From positions 18,387,346 through 18,451,345 of the forward strand of contig OY482866.1 of the NCBI GenBank assembly GCA_960531495.1: a stretch of DNA of 64,000 nt. The letters run 5' to 3'. Position numbers and translations under genes: made by a program. Below are positions 11,863 to 24,504 of the stretch, piece by piece. This DNA is from Zeus faber. Taxonomy: Eukaryota; Chordata; Actinopteri; Zeiformes; Zeidae. Positions within the stretch are counted from its first letter, which is position 1. Each line of letters opens with the position of its first letter. Under the pieces are notes generated by a model, which searched no databases, had not been told where the DNA came from, and was given only the letters and a program-made list of their open reading frames with translations.

Positions 11863-13330
11863 TTGGTTTACGCTCCTCTGGGTGTTGCTCCGCGGGCTCC
11901 GGGCTTCTCTGGGGGCTTCGGGGTCTTCTGTGGCTGCAGGGCGGGGTGCTCGGGGCTGGGGACCGCACCGTGGGGACCAGGGCGGAGAACCCCCCCGCGC
12001 TCCCATGCCGCCGAAACGACCGGTGCGCGCTCCACGCTGCTTGGATTGCAGCGTCGGCTCGCTCGTGAATGATCCGATTCTATCGAGCGGCTCAAAAAAA
12101 CTTTTACAGTTTGACGTCGTTGTTTGTTTAAGTTCCGTTCCCCGATCGGACTGGGACCGTGGCGTCGAACGTGATGCACCAGAGAAAAAGGGAAACGCCG
12201 TTTCTCCTGGCAGAAGAAAAACTGAACGGGAGTTCCCACGACACAACAGCCACACAAATCCAACCCGTGGTTTGAACCAGGGGAGGTTTTTTTTTTTTAA
12301 ATAAATCCTTCTTACATTTAAACATATTTCCCACCTTCCCGCCTGGAATGATCTCCGTTTTCTAATTGAATGAAAAAAAACAAAACAAAAAAAAGCCCTG
12401 TGCGGAACGGACTCCCGGTCACTGAACTTGAACTTGAACTGTCCTTTTGATTTACAACCGCTGCTGAATCTTCCCGCCTCCACCCTCCTCCTCCAGAATA
12501 CTTTCCCACCGCGAGGCCTGTAGCAACACATTTCCCCTCAATCCCTCCTGGAGTTTAATCTCCCATGCAAAAGCTCACTGAGTCCGAAAATGTAAACACG
12601 TATGTAATGCAATCAATATCCGTACGACAGCGCAGTCAAATGATTAGAATTATTAATCACGATTCATCGCAATATATTAATCACAATCTTTGAATTCACC
12701 AAAATGTGATGCGAAAGATTTTTTTTTTTTTTTTTTTTTTTTTTATTGAAAAGGCAGCGCATTGAGCTCCAGCCACAGTAGTATTTGATCATCTTTATCA
12801 AAATGTATTTTTCACTTTGCTGATTCTCACCGTAAACAAGCCGCCATGGAGTCAAACACGCCTGCCGACATGAAATGCCATATTAAAATATGGAAAACAT
12901 AAATATATAGAAATAAACTGTTTATACAGTATATGTATGGACATTTCTCCATTCCCTTTGCACTATAGTTAACTGCAGCGTATTCTTTTATTTTGATGCT
13001 GAAATTACCTCCATTGTGTGGATCAATGATAATAAAATAATTTTAGATCAAGATAATAAAATAATAATAAAAATGAAACAAGATAAAGGCATTTGTCCAG
13101 GTTTTCTGTCGAAGATTGGCCGCAGTGCATTATTTATTTTTTTAATGATGTACAGACTGCACATGTTCACTTTTAGCGTAAGTGTTTATAAATATATTTC
13201 CATTAGAATGTGAGTCAGTTTAGTTTGTATGACAAACCTCTGGTAGGAAACAATTAATAACCTCCGGGATTTGGCAACATGATCGCTTCCCAGTGATGGG
13301 CCCTGGCCAGCGTCCAAACAAGGAGCTGGG
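11863..13330. other. Intergenic, no gene recognised
   Basis: A GC-rich 200-bp segment (about 11880-12080) with several open frames on both strands shows no family resemblance. A poly-T run of about 24 lies at 12720-12744, and A/T-rich DNA follows to the chemokine promoter. Confidence 0.5.
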
Positions 13331-13336
13331 TATAAA
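13331..13336 (+). promoter_or_regulatory. TATA box of chemokine A, copy 1
   Basis: TATAAA lies 78 bp upstream of the ATG at 13409. A second A/T motif (GGATAAAAG) lies nearer, at about 13363. Identical in unit 2 at 23341. Confidence 0.6.
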
Positions 13337-13408
13337 CGGGCGGCGCGCCTCCACTGGGAGGAGGATAAAAGAGACGTCGACCGAGACAACCACGTCTTCG
13401 AGAGAGTC

Positions 13409-13709
13409 ATGAAGCCCCGAGTGTCCACCTCCGCCCTCCTCCTCCTCCTCCTCCTGGTTTTCGGCGTCCTGCGCGGTGAGTGTGTTTTCCCCGTCATTGG
13501 GTCTCAGACAGGCCCGTCTGGCAGCGCTTCGGGGCAAAGCGGCAGCGTACAGACTTGTTTCTCCCTTCCGCCTCAGCAGCGAGCGTGCCCGGCGTGCCCC
13601 GATGCATCTGCGCGCAGGTGGGACGTAGCCTGAGCCGCCAACAACTCATCGACATGACCAGCGCCACCACGATCCCCGTCAGCCCGCACTGCAGCAGAGC
13701 AGCGGTCAT
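13409..13709 (+). pseudogene. CXC chemokine A, copy 1: exons 1-2 only
   Basis: Exon 1 (13409-13475) encodes a poly-Leu signal peptide. Exon 2 (13577-13709) carries the CIC motif and the third Cys (VSPHC). Both have intact splice sites and read the same as copy 2. Exons 3-4 are absent because the duplication breakpoint (15455) falls in intron 2, about 50 bp before the position of exon 3. On its own the copy cannot encode the fourth Cys, the last strand or the C-terminal helix. The promoter and exons are undamaged. A transcript could in principle skip unit 2 and splice to exon 3 at 25519, making the same protein from a distal promoter. Confidence 0.8.
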
Positions 13710-14007
13710 GTAAGTGACGACGCCGACGGGGGCTGGACTGGGGCAGAAATATTGGCCCTGAAATTTTTTTGGAGGGGGGGGGGATTGCCTGGGGCCCCTT
13801 GGAGGCCCCAGGCAAAGACCAATGTGAGGTGGGGCCGCTCTTTTCAGTTAACAAAGCCACAGAACTTAAGGACAGACCCTCATGAAAATTCTGACTGCTC
13901 TAACTGAAGAACCTCAAATGACCTTCAGTCAGTTTAGAAGAAGACAATATGGAAAAAAGATTCTCAGTATATAATCTTTAATTATTTCAAGACAAAAAGT
14001 ATAGGGG

Positions 14008-14080
14008 GTCGTCTTGTAAGTGACAGGTTGCTGGTTCGATCCCAGGCTCCTCCTGGCAAACAGAGCGGCTCACACCACTC
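14008..14080 (+). mobile_element. tRNA-derived SINE fragment
   Basis: A pol III B-box, GGTTCGATCCC, is at 14033-14043, preceded by GTAAGTGACAGGTTGCT as in tRNA-related SINEs. The boundaries are uncertain. Unit 2 copy: 24020-24092. Confidence 0.6.
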
Positions 14081-14460
14081 GCTCGCAGGACCGTGCTGTC
14101 GTTTCCCTCCGATCCGGGGCTTTTATATCCCTGTTTCAACTCTTGAAAGCCCTCTCCCCCTCCTCCTCTCCCCCTCCTCCTCTCCCCTTGTCTTGCTGGA
14201 AACCAGGGTTGGTCATTGTTAAAACCTTCCCTGTCGGGTGTCAGAATACAGCTGTCCTGGCAGAAGCTGACTTGTGAAGCCGCAGCCTCTGTGCGTTGGT
14301 CCGGGCTGTTGGAGCAAGTCCTAAAAGTGTCGCAGTCTGTTATCCAGGCCGTCACGCAGTTCCTCCACTGCTTCTCTGCTGCTACAATCCTGATATCTCC
14401 ACACAACAGGTTTAGACAGTTTTAGTTTCTGCCTGTATGCAGATATACTGTATACCGTAG

Positions 14461-14485
14461 GTGTGTGTGTGTGTGTGTGTGTGTG
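14461..14485. repeat. (GT)n microsatellite
   Basis: Short GT run that is longer in unit 2 (about 24473-24502), one of the few differences between the units. Confidence 0.9.
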
Positions 14486-14640
14486 GCAGTTTCTCCTGAG
14501 CGGGCGAGATGGTTTTAGCCCAGGAGCAGATAGACACACGTCATGCCACGGCTCCTATCCGGAATGTGTGTTGGGATTGGGGTTCTAGGTATGCAGCCAC
14601 TCTGATCCCAATCGCCTAGATGCAGGTCTGGCGTGGCAAC

Positions 14641-14790
14641 TGTGGAAGAAATTCTTCCGCAATGATCAGTGAGGTTAATCTGCCCGCTACAAAACGGAGA
14701 ATATTCAAGATTATTTATTCTGCAGAATAAAGAGGGGATTCAGGACTGCTCCAAAGCAGCGCTCGGATCAATCTGATCTCACAGAAAAAG
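14641..14790. repeat. LTR-like repeat, copy b
   Basis: Partner of the block at 8687-8845, in direct orientation about 5.95 kb away. It shares AATCTGCCCGCTACAA, TTATTCTGCAGAATAAAGAG and GCTCCAAAGCAGCGC. It is followed by C-rich runs (14850-14878) that differ in length between the units. Confidence 0.55.
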
Positions 14791-15426
14791 ACAGGAGGCT
14801 TTATACAGGAAAAAAGGGTGTGGTTTGGGTCAGAGGTCTCTGACGAGTCTGCCCCCCCCCCCACCCCCGCCCCCCCCGCCATTGTCTTTCGGGGTGCCCC
14901 CCATAACTGTCTTCCTGGGTGCCCCCCTTCCTAGACAATGGAAATAACAGGTACTTGGAAACTTGACCTGGCAGAAGCGGGTTGCATGACAATGTACTTC
15001 TAGGTTCCCCCTCATCTCTATAGAAGGTCAAAAAGCCAAGTGTGATCTGATTCTTTCATATTAGAATTGACATTGTAGGAGCAAAACATTTCTCTTTACA
15101 TGAACTCTGGGGGGTTCCCGGGGGGACAGACACAAATGTTTAAAAACCCCCTTTTGGAGGTAGAGGCCTTTGTCCTCATTCAAAATAGTTGATCGTAATC
15201 ATTTTTCTCTCACACTGCTCAAACCACCAGGTGTATATACACATATATATATATATACCAAGTCTTATGCATGCCTGCCTTCAATGATCAATTTGGGGAT
15301 TTCTACTGCAAGGTAAGCGTAAAGTGTAAAATTCAAACAGTTTTCTTTTCTCGCCGCCTGACCTCCTCAGCGGCTCCTTTCTGATTAACACACGTTTGCA
15401 ACAGCTTGAGCATGGAACACGGGGAG

Positions 15427-16565
15427 TTAATAAAATAAAATGACTGTATTGAAACATTGTAGTCTGTATTGTAGTCTCCCTGCACAGCGGCGGCTGCCTC
15501 GTCCAGAGCGCGAGACGACAAGCTGGTCAAAACTAGGTTTGTCCACCAGTCGCTCCCACCTCTCTGCAGCGCCTGTAGGATCTCCTCCAGGCCCTTTGTC
15601 GACATTTCCTGTCACCACTGCTTCCTCTTCGTCCGGGTTTAAGCGGACCGAGCAGCCGATGGCTGAGAGCTGTTTGCGCAAGAATTTGGTGGCCTTGGGG
15701 CTGTCTCTTAAATAGTACAAGAGGTAAAGGTCCAAACGGAAGACCTTCTGAAGCTCTTTTTCGTTTGTTTTGCGGAACGCCTGGTGAGAGACACAAATCG
15801 AAATTATCCAGTGGACTTACGGTAATCGAGACGTCACAACAACAACAACGAATGGTAACCGTAACAGACTTGTCTTAAGTTTTGCCCAACAGGTTTGTCT
15901 GCATGGTTGCAATGCCGCAAGGTTATCCCTGACAAACTTCCCTATCTTAAATCTCAATAACATGGTAATATTTTCATATACGCCAGCTACAATAATATTT
16001 ACAACCCAAGGGTTTGACATTCTCGCCAACCGACACATTTCTCAGTTTGCACTCTCTCTGCCCACCTCTGGATGACTGGTTGACGGTTGTTCCGTTAATT
16101 TGAGACTTTGAAGTGGGTTGCTGCGGCTCACTGTGAGGCTCAGTTGTCCATGAGGCAGAGAGACAATATGGTTCTTTCTGGACAGAACCATCTCTTGGGC
16201 TACAAAGGTGTTTGTCAGAAAACAGGAAAACGGGGTCACAGTCAGTTAACCCTTTAACTGGACAATGTCATGGTAGAGCAAAGAATACATTATTAATCAA
16301 TTAGAAGCCATGGACGAGGTTAGATACGGTGAAGCACTCCAAATAAATACGTGAAACGCACAATTCAACAGAAAGTGAATCTCATTTCCTTACTTTCTTG
16401 GCTCATGAAGCAGATCTTATAGGTGCCGTCTCCAACCGCCTGTAGTTTCTCGCATTCCCCGCCACCAGATTCTCTCTTTATCTGAAAGTATCTTTCGATC
16501 TTCTTCTTCTCTCTCTCTGTCAGGTCCCCCGCCTCGAAAAATAACGGGTATTGACATTCCTCCAT
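15427..16565 (-). pseudogene. PARP14-like gene, copy 2: exons 1-2 and truncated exon 3
   Basis: Exon 1' (16394-16565), exon 2' (16066-16199) and the first 240 nt of exon 3' (15541-15780) match the first copy. Reading then jumps at 15540 into a displaced piece of exon 3. The 513-nt source deletion (5004-5516) should keep phase if the count is exact, but the open frame read here continues as unrelated codons after WERLVD to a stop at 15427, so the piece is entered out of frame or my boundary is off by one base. Residue 9 of exon 1 differs (TTT Phe here, TAT Tyr in copy 1). The ISRE-like promoter is retained. Exons 1'-2' could splice to the intact exon 3 at 5756 and serve as a distal alternative start. 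Confidence 0.8.
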
Positions 16566-16650
16566 TTTGGCTCAAATCAAAGTTCCGGGGCTTTCAACCT
16601 TCGGCATCTGAAGGGACAAGCTGTGCGTGAGCCTCAAACAGTGACGGATT

Positions 16651-16663
16651 GGTTTCAATTTCA
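16651..16663 (-). promoter_or_regulatory. ISRE-like element, unit 2 copy
   Basis: The same GGTTTCAATTTC match as at 6627, about 90 bp upstream of PARP14-like exon 1'. Confidence 0.6.
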
Positions 16664-16942
16664 TATTGCACTCTGGTAAGGTGTCACTCACTCATTCCGA
16701 TGGAGCTACTGTAGGCTCCTTGACGCTTGAGGCTCCTCCTCCTCAACCCTCACTGTGAGCATGCAGCCTGTCGCTGTCGCAGCTCTGGACACACATGGGT
16801 GAAATTGCTATTGACCCTTCTCGTCTGACTCTGGGCAAGACGGACAATCCCTTCAAATATCATGTCGGGGCCACGAAATGTAGTGCAAATCGGAAGACAA
16901 ACACAGGGACCTTTTCAGAAAAGAGGTTTCAGTCTTTATTAT

Positions 16943-16943
<1 letters not shown>

Positions 16944-16986
<43 letters not shown>
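16944..16986. repeat. (GT)n microsatellite, unit 2 copy
   Basis: About 21 units, 8 bp shorter than its twin at 6920. Confidence 0.95.
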
Positions 16987-16987
<1 letters not shown>

Positions 16988-19900
16988 ACTCCCTCTTCTG
17001 CAATCCATCTTGTGAATTCATGAAAAGGAATGCTTGTTGCAAGCACACTGTCAAAGGTTATTTGAAAAGTAAGGATAATCATTATAACGTTCTGCACACG
17101 GCAGGAAGGACTCATTGCATCATAGATGGAATGCTAGATAGGTACTTTATTCTGCTCCGGAGAGAAATTTCTGTGTCACAGCAACTCACACCAAAACAGG
17201 CATAATAATAATAATAATAATGATAATAATAAATATAGCTACCGGCAGCAATACACGGGGTCCAGCAAATTCGTTTTTGGTAAATATTGCAGTTTTGTTG
17301 ATTTTTTTTGTGAAATTTCATGCATCTGGTAAATAGACTAAGCCATTGTCAGAAAGGTAAATAAAGAAATTATTCACCTTCATTTTAATTTTTTTTACCA
17401 TTACCACCGGTCACGTCGGTCACCATATTGTTGTTGCCGTACCTGACACAGAAGAAGTCACCCGTGATTAACTGTCGTTGGACGGAGGAAGTGTTTGTCA
17501 TCAAGTTGGTCGTTTTGTATTTGACCAGGTAACGGTGCATGACAGACGTTGTCATGGTTACTGTGACATCCACGTTAGGTTGCATTGCATCATGGGTGAC
17601 TTCTAGAGTTCCGCTGAAGCTGCAGTTGTGTTTCTCTGCGAGGTTGGAATCTGTCGCAATTTTGGCAGGTGCAGTCGTCCTCGTCGCTGTTGAAACTTTC
17701 CCGACTTCCCCCGCACTCGATGCATATGTAACCTTCTGGTGACCCCTACATGATGGGGGTACCTATGCTAAAAGTCTGTGTCTAAGGTTGGATCAGGTTA
17801 CTTAAGATTCCAGGTTCACATCTGATTGGTAAGGGGATTGATTGTAGCTTATTGAGATTTATGAGACCTCCAACCCACACAACAACACGTGACCACGACT
17901 TGAGAGAATAAAAGTTATATATTTACAAAGATACCTTCAAGAAAGGAATAAAGAAATGTATATGTTCTCTCAACATTGCGGCAAATAAGGTAAACCCAGA
18001 ATCACATCCCGAAAAAAGTTAAATGAAACAGTTTGCTTGGTTTGGCCACAAGAACCAAAAGAAAACCCGAAGAAAAGTAGGAAAGAAGAGTACTCCGAAT
18101 AAGAAAAACATCAAAACAAAATATTCCTCAGTTTAGTCCCCCAATTTCGCTCCTACCACCCCTGGGCCCGAGCGCAATGTCCATGTGACGGACATCTGAC
18201 GAGAGGTGATGCCATCCAGGAGCAACGACGATGGCAGAAGCAGTAGAATCCAATTGGATCCAGCGGCAGTCCGACCCTCAAAAAAACCCCAAAACAGCCA
18301 GGATAATCTGTCTATTTGCTCGGAAAGCACCCGTCTGGAACTCTCCCCAGAAGTTTAGGTATATTATATATATGTAATTATATATATATATATCATTTTC
18401 AAACCACCATCGCAGTTGCGTCTCCTAGTTCGTCTATGCTCTGTGCTTTATCGTCTCCGCACATGCGCTCCGGATGCATTTTGGGGCCTCGTAAATTACA
18501 TTGGTCAGCGATTATCTCAAATAAATTAAACTGTAGCTTGAGAACTACAGAAAATAACTTGGGTTACACCTACATGTTTGTTTGTCAAATTAGAGGACGC
18601 TATTAGGCCCACAATTTCTAACGGTCACTCCTCTGGGAGCTTCATGTCAACTTCAATCTCTGTCTGATTTCGGAACAATGATGGTGGTCTTGGTACTTGT
18701 CAGTGTAGAAGATATTCTTCTGCAATGATCGGTGAGGTTAATCTGCCCGCTACAAGAAAAACAAAACTGAGAATATTCAAGATGATTTATTCTGCAGAAT
18801 AAAGAGAAAGATTCAGGACCGCTCCAAAGCAGCGTCCTGATCAGTCTACCTCTACTTTACTTGACGAGGCTTTTATAGTCATGAGAGGTTGTGTCCCATT
18901 CTGAGAATTGCCATGTGATTCGCTGTTGTCTTCAGTAACAGCTGACAACATGTTTTAACGGAGAAAAACAGAACACTTTCGGTGCCGGGAAAGCAAACTT
19001 TGAGTGTTTACACAAATGGTCCTTTTACGATCTCGAAAAACAGAGATAACGACTAAAACATTTGCGACGGTGGTATACAGGAATGATGAAGATCTCGTGT
19101 GAAAGAATGGGGCGTTGCGAAACAAACATACGCCTCAGCATTTAGACATCACTTGGTGGTAGAATTATATCATTCATTAACATTGATCATCATTTTTCTC
19201 TCACATCAGATACGCGCAGTCGCCTCGAAAGCGAGTCGTCAGCGATGTAATCTCTCCCTGGGACACGTTTGTTTATTCTCCCAGACCTTTTCGTATCCTG
19301 TTAAAATTATTTCCTTTAATGAAAACATAATCTAGGTAATTTTGTGTCCACGTGCGAACATTCTGCATCTTGTTTTTGAGAACTGCTGTTAAACAAATGG
19401 CTGCACATTCTTGTATTTGACACCCCCACGCCCCGGACCATCAGCCCCAAAATTATTGATTAAACAATATCAACAAGGGTGTGATGGGGCTGGACCCCTA
19501 AAAAATCAATAGGAATACAGATGTAAAAAAGAAAATGACATTGTGTGGAAAAATGTGAAAATATGCGTCTTATGCCTGCAGGTGGGGGTGCGTTGTATGT
19601 GCACCCTTCAGGTGTGCAGGCTCTCCTCACCGGTGCTCTCCCGGCTGGGCTGCCGCTGCTGCTCGGGACTCCTCTGCTGCCGCACCTCCGTGCTCGTCAT
19701 CGGCTCCTCCATTGTTTGACACATCGATTGCCATTATTTTTTTATATTTGAATTCCATTGTTTTTTCAGCCCCCCCCCCCCCCACATTGTAATTGTTCGA
19801 TAATTCTCTGATTTTTAAATCCTGAAACGATCTGGAAAACCAACTCTGGCATCACACACGGGCACGACTTACGTCTCGTTTATCCGGCTTTGGCACCTTC

Positions 19901-20217
19901 TTAAACCGTCCAAACCTCTTCAGAGGAAATGGAGTTCATCCCAACTTTCACGGATCACGTCTCCTGGCCATGAACATGGAACGTTGAAATCCTCTCTTCA
20001 CTACTGACGTTTGGTGAGTCCGATCCACTCTACCGACATTAATGACTGTCACTCTGCTTTTATACTCTGGATTTAACATAATACCTACCATTGTTCATGG
20101 CATCATCAAATGAGGATCCTGTCAACAACTTCAACTCAAAAAAACAAAACGTCATTGGTAACATTGCACCTGTTAAAACAAAAAACATAAAAAAATAAAA
20201 TAATGAAAACCCCCCCG

Positions 20218-21703
20218 GAGAAATGGCAAGGTTGTTAGGCAGCTTAAAAGAGGGTGCCGCTAGGCAGCACAAAGTGGAGAAAGACCAAACTTTCAGGTTC
20301 ACCATGAAATTGACAAGTATAGACTCAATCAGTGCAACGAAAAAATCAAACAGGCCAGACAGTCTTTCTTCTCTCAGATCATTCATGGAAATATCAACGA
20401 TAGTAAAGTTCTCTTCTCCACTGTTGATCGACTTATTCATCTGCAATCTACAACCCCGTCGGAGATGCTCTCCACTGAAAAATGAGAAGAATTCGCTCCG
20501 TTTTTCAAGAACAAAAGTATAGCTATCAGACAGAATATTAGTGCCTCAACCCCCAGAAATGAACCTTCCCTCCAGGTCCTGCTTGGACCCTCTCCCTCCC
20601 TCATTTTAAAAAACTGTTTTTAACGGTTTAGCACATGAGACATCAGAAATTATAAACGGCTCTCTCAGTAGGGCATATTTCCTGCAGCATTTAAAACAGC
20701 TGTCATTAAACCACGACCAAAGAAGAGCAATCTTGATGCAACAGTTGTTGTTAACAGTTTTAGGCCCATTTCCAACCTGCCGCTCCTCAGCAAAATACTT
20801 GAACTTACTTACCTTCAGCTTAACAACTATCTAACATCAAACAGCCTTTTAGACATTTACATTTACATTCAGTCATTTAGCAGACGCTTCCATCCAAAGA
20901 GACTTACAAGGGAGAATGACATTCAAGCTACATTGCAACAGAAACGTTAGTGTAACAATAAATAAATAAATAAATACTGCTAAGTAGTGCTAAGTAATTG
21001 TAAGTTAGGAGAGGAGGTGCTCTCTGAAGAGCTGGGTCTTCAAGTGCTTCTTAAAGACAGAGAGGGGAGGCCCCTGCTCTGGTGGTTTTTGGCAGCTCGT
21101 TCCACCAACGTGGAACTACAAATGAGAATAGCCTGGATTGCCATGGTTGTACATGTGCTCTTACAAGAGCATTTAAGTAAGTCAATCTGCAGCACAGAAA
21201 CAGCACTTAGGAAAAGATCTATTCTCGTGCGCCTAGATCTCAGTGCTGCCTTTGACACTGATGACCATCATATTTTATTAGAGCGATTACAAAAACGGGT
21301 CGGCCTATCTGGCCCTGTAGTAAACTGGTTCAGAACCTACCGACAGGACAGGCGGTTCTTTGTGTCCGTTGGAGATTTTGTCTTGAACAAAGTGGATATA
21401 ATATGTGGAGTGCCCCAAGGTTCGATTCTTGGACCATTATTGTTTCATCTCTATATGCTCCCACTTGCGCATATTATAAAGAAACACAAAATTAATTACC
21501 ATAATTATGCGGATGATTCGCAACTGTACATTTCCCTATTTGTGACAGGCTTCCTGTCAAAAGCAGACTCTGAAAAATTAATGCATGCATTCATAACGAG
21601 TAGATTAGACTACTGTAATGGCCCATTCACCGGCCTCCCGAAATCAGCTGTGTGGAGGCCTCAGTTAATCCAAAATGCGGCTGCCGCTTCTGTATGTTGT
21701 AAG

Positions 21704-21737
<34 letters not shown>

Positions 21738-21880
21738 GTGAGATTTGTTTATCCTGTTTTTATGGTTACACAGTCGTTTTATATATTTTCTTTGGTTGTA
21801 TTTCTCTGTAAAGCACACTGTGTTGCCCCTGTATGAAATGCGCTTTGTAAATAAAGTTTTACTGGACTTGGCTTGGTTTA
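20218..21880 (+). mobile_element. L2-type LINE remnant, unit 2 copy
   Basis: Duplicate of 10200-11862 with the same internal insertion (about 20856-21168) and RT motifs (YADD near 21506). The downstream (GT)n is shorter than in unit 1. Confidence 0.88.
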
Positions 21881-23340
21881 CGCTCCTCTGGGTGTTGCTC
21901 CGCGGGCTCCGGGCTTCTCTGGGGGCTTCGGGGTCTTCTGTGGCTGCAGGGCGGGGTGCTCGGGGCTGGGGACCGCACCGTGGGGACCAGGGCGGAGAAC
22001 CCCCCCGCGCTCCCATGCCGCCGAAACGACCGGTGCGCGCTCCACGCTGCTTGGATTGCAGCGTCGGCTCGCTCGTGAATGATCCGATTCTATCGAGCGG
22101 CTCAAAAAAACTTTTACAGTTTGACGTCGTTGTTTGTTTAAGTTCCGTTCCCCGATCGGACTGGGACCGTGGCGTCGAACGTGATGCACCAGAGAAAAAG
22201 GGAAACGCCGTTTCTCCTGGCAGAAGAAAAACTGAACGGGAGTTCCCACGACACAACAGCCACACAAATCCAACCCGTGGTTTGAACCAGGGGAGGTTTT
22301 TTTTTTTTAAATAAATCCTTCTTACATTTAAACATATTTCCCACCTTCCCGCCTGGAATGATCTCCGTTTTCTAATTGAATGAAAAAAAACAAAACAAAA
22401 AAAAGCCCTGTGCGGAACGGACTCCCGGTCACTGAACTTGAACTTGAACTGTCCTTTTGATTTACAACCGCTGCTGAATCTTCCCGCCTCCACCCTCCTC
22501 CTCCAGAATACTTTCCCACCGCGAGGCCTGTAGCAACACATTTCCCCTCAATCCCTCCTGGAGTTTAATCTCCCATGCAAAAGCTCACTGAGTCCGAAAA
22601 TGTAAACACGTATGTAATGCAATCAATATCCGTACGACAGCGCAGTCAAATGATTAGAATTATTAATCACGATTCATCGCAATATATTAATCACAATCTT
22701 TGAATTCACCAAAATGTGATGCGAAAGATTTTTTTTTTTTTTTTTTTTTTTTTTATTGAAAAGGCAGCGCATTGAGCTCCAGCCACAGTAGTATTTGATC
22801 ATCTTTATCAAAATGTATTTTTCACTTTGCTGATTCTCACCGTAAACAAGCCGCCATGGAGTCAAACACGCCTGCCGACATGAAATGCCATATTAAAATA
22901 TGGAAAACATAAATATATAGAAATAAACTGTTTATACAGTATATGTATGGACATTTCTCCATTCCCTTTGCACTATAGTTAACTGCAGCGTATTCTTTTA
23001 TTTTGATGCTGAAATTACCTCCATTGTGTGGATCAATGATAATAAAATAATTTTAGATCAAGATAATAAAATAATAATAAAAATGAAACAAGATAAAGGC
23101 ATTTGTCCAGGTTTTCTGTCGAAGATTGGCCGCAGTGCATTATTTATTTTTTTAATGATGTACAGACTGCACATGTTCACTTTTAGCGTAAGTGTTTATA
23201 AATATATTTCCATTAGAATGTGAGTCAGTTTAGTTTGTATGACAAACCTCTGGTAGGAAACAATTAATAACCTCCGGGATTTGGCAACATGATCGCTTCC
23301 CAGTGATGGGCCCTGGCCAGCGTCCAAACAAGGAGCTGGG

Positions 23341-23346
23341 TATAAA
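23341..23346 (+). promoter_or_regulatory. TATA box of chemokine A, copy 2
   Basis: TATAAA 78 bp upstream of the ATG at 23419. Confidence 0.6.
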
Positions 23347-23418
23347 CGGGCGGCGCGCCTCCACTGGGAGGAGGATAAAAGAGACGTCGACCGAGACAAC
23401 CACGTCTTCGAGAGAGTC

Positions 23419-24469
23419 ATGAAGCCCCGAGTGTCCACCTCCGCCCTCCTCCTCCTCCTCCTCCTGGTTTTCGGCGTCCTGCGCGGTGAGTGTGTTTTCC
23501 CCGTCATTGGGTCTCAGACAGGCCCGTCTGGCAGCGCTTCGGGGCAAAGCGGCAGCGTACAGACTTGTTTCTCCCTTCCGCCTCAGCAGCGAGCGTGCCC
23601 GGCGTGCCCCGATGCATCTGCGCGCAGGTGGGACGTAGCCTGAGCCGCCAACAACTCATCGACATGACCAGCGCCACCACGATCCCCGTCAGCCCGCACT
23701 GCAGCAGAGCAGCGGTCATGTAAGTGACGACGCCGACGGGGGCTGGACTGGGGCAGAAATATTGGCCCTGAAATTTTTTTTGGGGGGGGGGGGGGATTGC
23801 CTGGGGCCCCTTGGAGGCCCCAGGCAAAGACCAATGTGAGGTGGGGCCGCTCTTTTCAGTTAACAAAGCCACAGAACTTAAGGACAGACCCTCATGAAAA
23901 TTCTGACTGCTCTAACTGAAGAACCTCAAATGACCTTCAGTCAGTTTAGAAGAAGACAATATGGAAAAAAGATTCTCAGTATATAATCTTTAATTATTTC
24001 AAGACAAAAAGTATAGGGGGTCGTCTTGTAAGTGGCAGGTTGCTGGTTCGATCCCAGGCTCCTCCTGGCAAACAGAGCGGCTCACACCACTCGCTCGCAG
24101 GACCGTGCTGTCGTTTCCCTCCGATCCGGGGCTTTTATATCCCTGTTTCAACTCTTGAAAGCCCTCTCCCCCTCCTCCTCTCCCCCTCCTCCTCTCCCCT
24201 TGTCTTGCTGGAAACCAGGGTTGGTCATTGTTAAAACCTTCCCTGTCGGGTGTCAGAATACAGCTGTCCTGGCAGAAGCTGACGTGTGAAGCCGCAGCCT
24301 CTGTGCGTTGGTCCGGGCTGTTGGAGCAAGTCCTAAAAGTGTCGCAGTCTGTTATCCAGGCCGTCACGCAGTTCCTCCACTGCTTCTCTGCTGCTACAAT
24401 CCTGATATCTCCACACAACAGGTTTAGACAGTTTTAGTTTCTGCCTGTATGCAGATATACTGTATACCG

Positions 24470-24504
<35 letters not shown>

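Larger units (their letters stand above)
5517..15455. repeat. Tandem segmental duplication, unit 1 (about 9.9 kb)
   Basis: This block recurs in direct orientation at 15541-25469. It includes PARP14-like exon 1, exon 2 and the first 240 nt of exon 3, the whole intergenic region, and chemokine exons 1-2. I noticed only about ten substitutions in 10 kb, plus length changes in (GT)n and poly-C/G runs. Examples are the (GT)n at 6920 against 16944, C to A in the stretch near 8887 against 18905, and G to A near 10700 against 20718. Identity near 99.9% implies a very recent duplication or an assembly artefact. Confidence 0.93.

Noticed and set aside
11647-12531. 294-codon minus-strand frame with Arg/Pro-rich segments
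   Set aside because: Starts outside any promoter context, runs into the (GT)n tract and the L2 3' end, and has no family resemblance.
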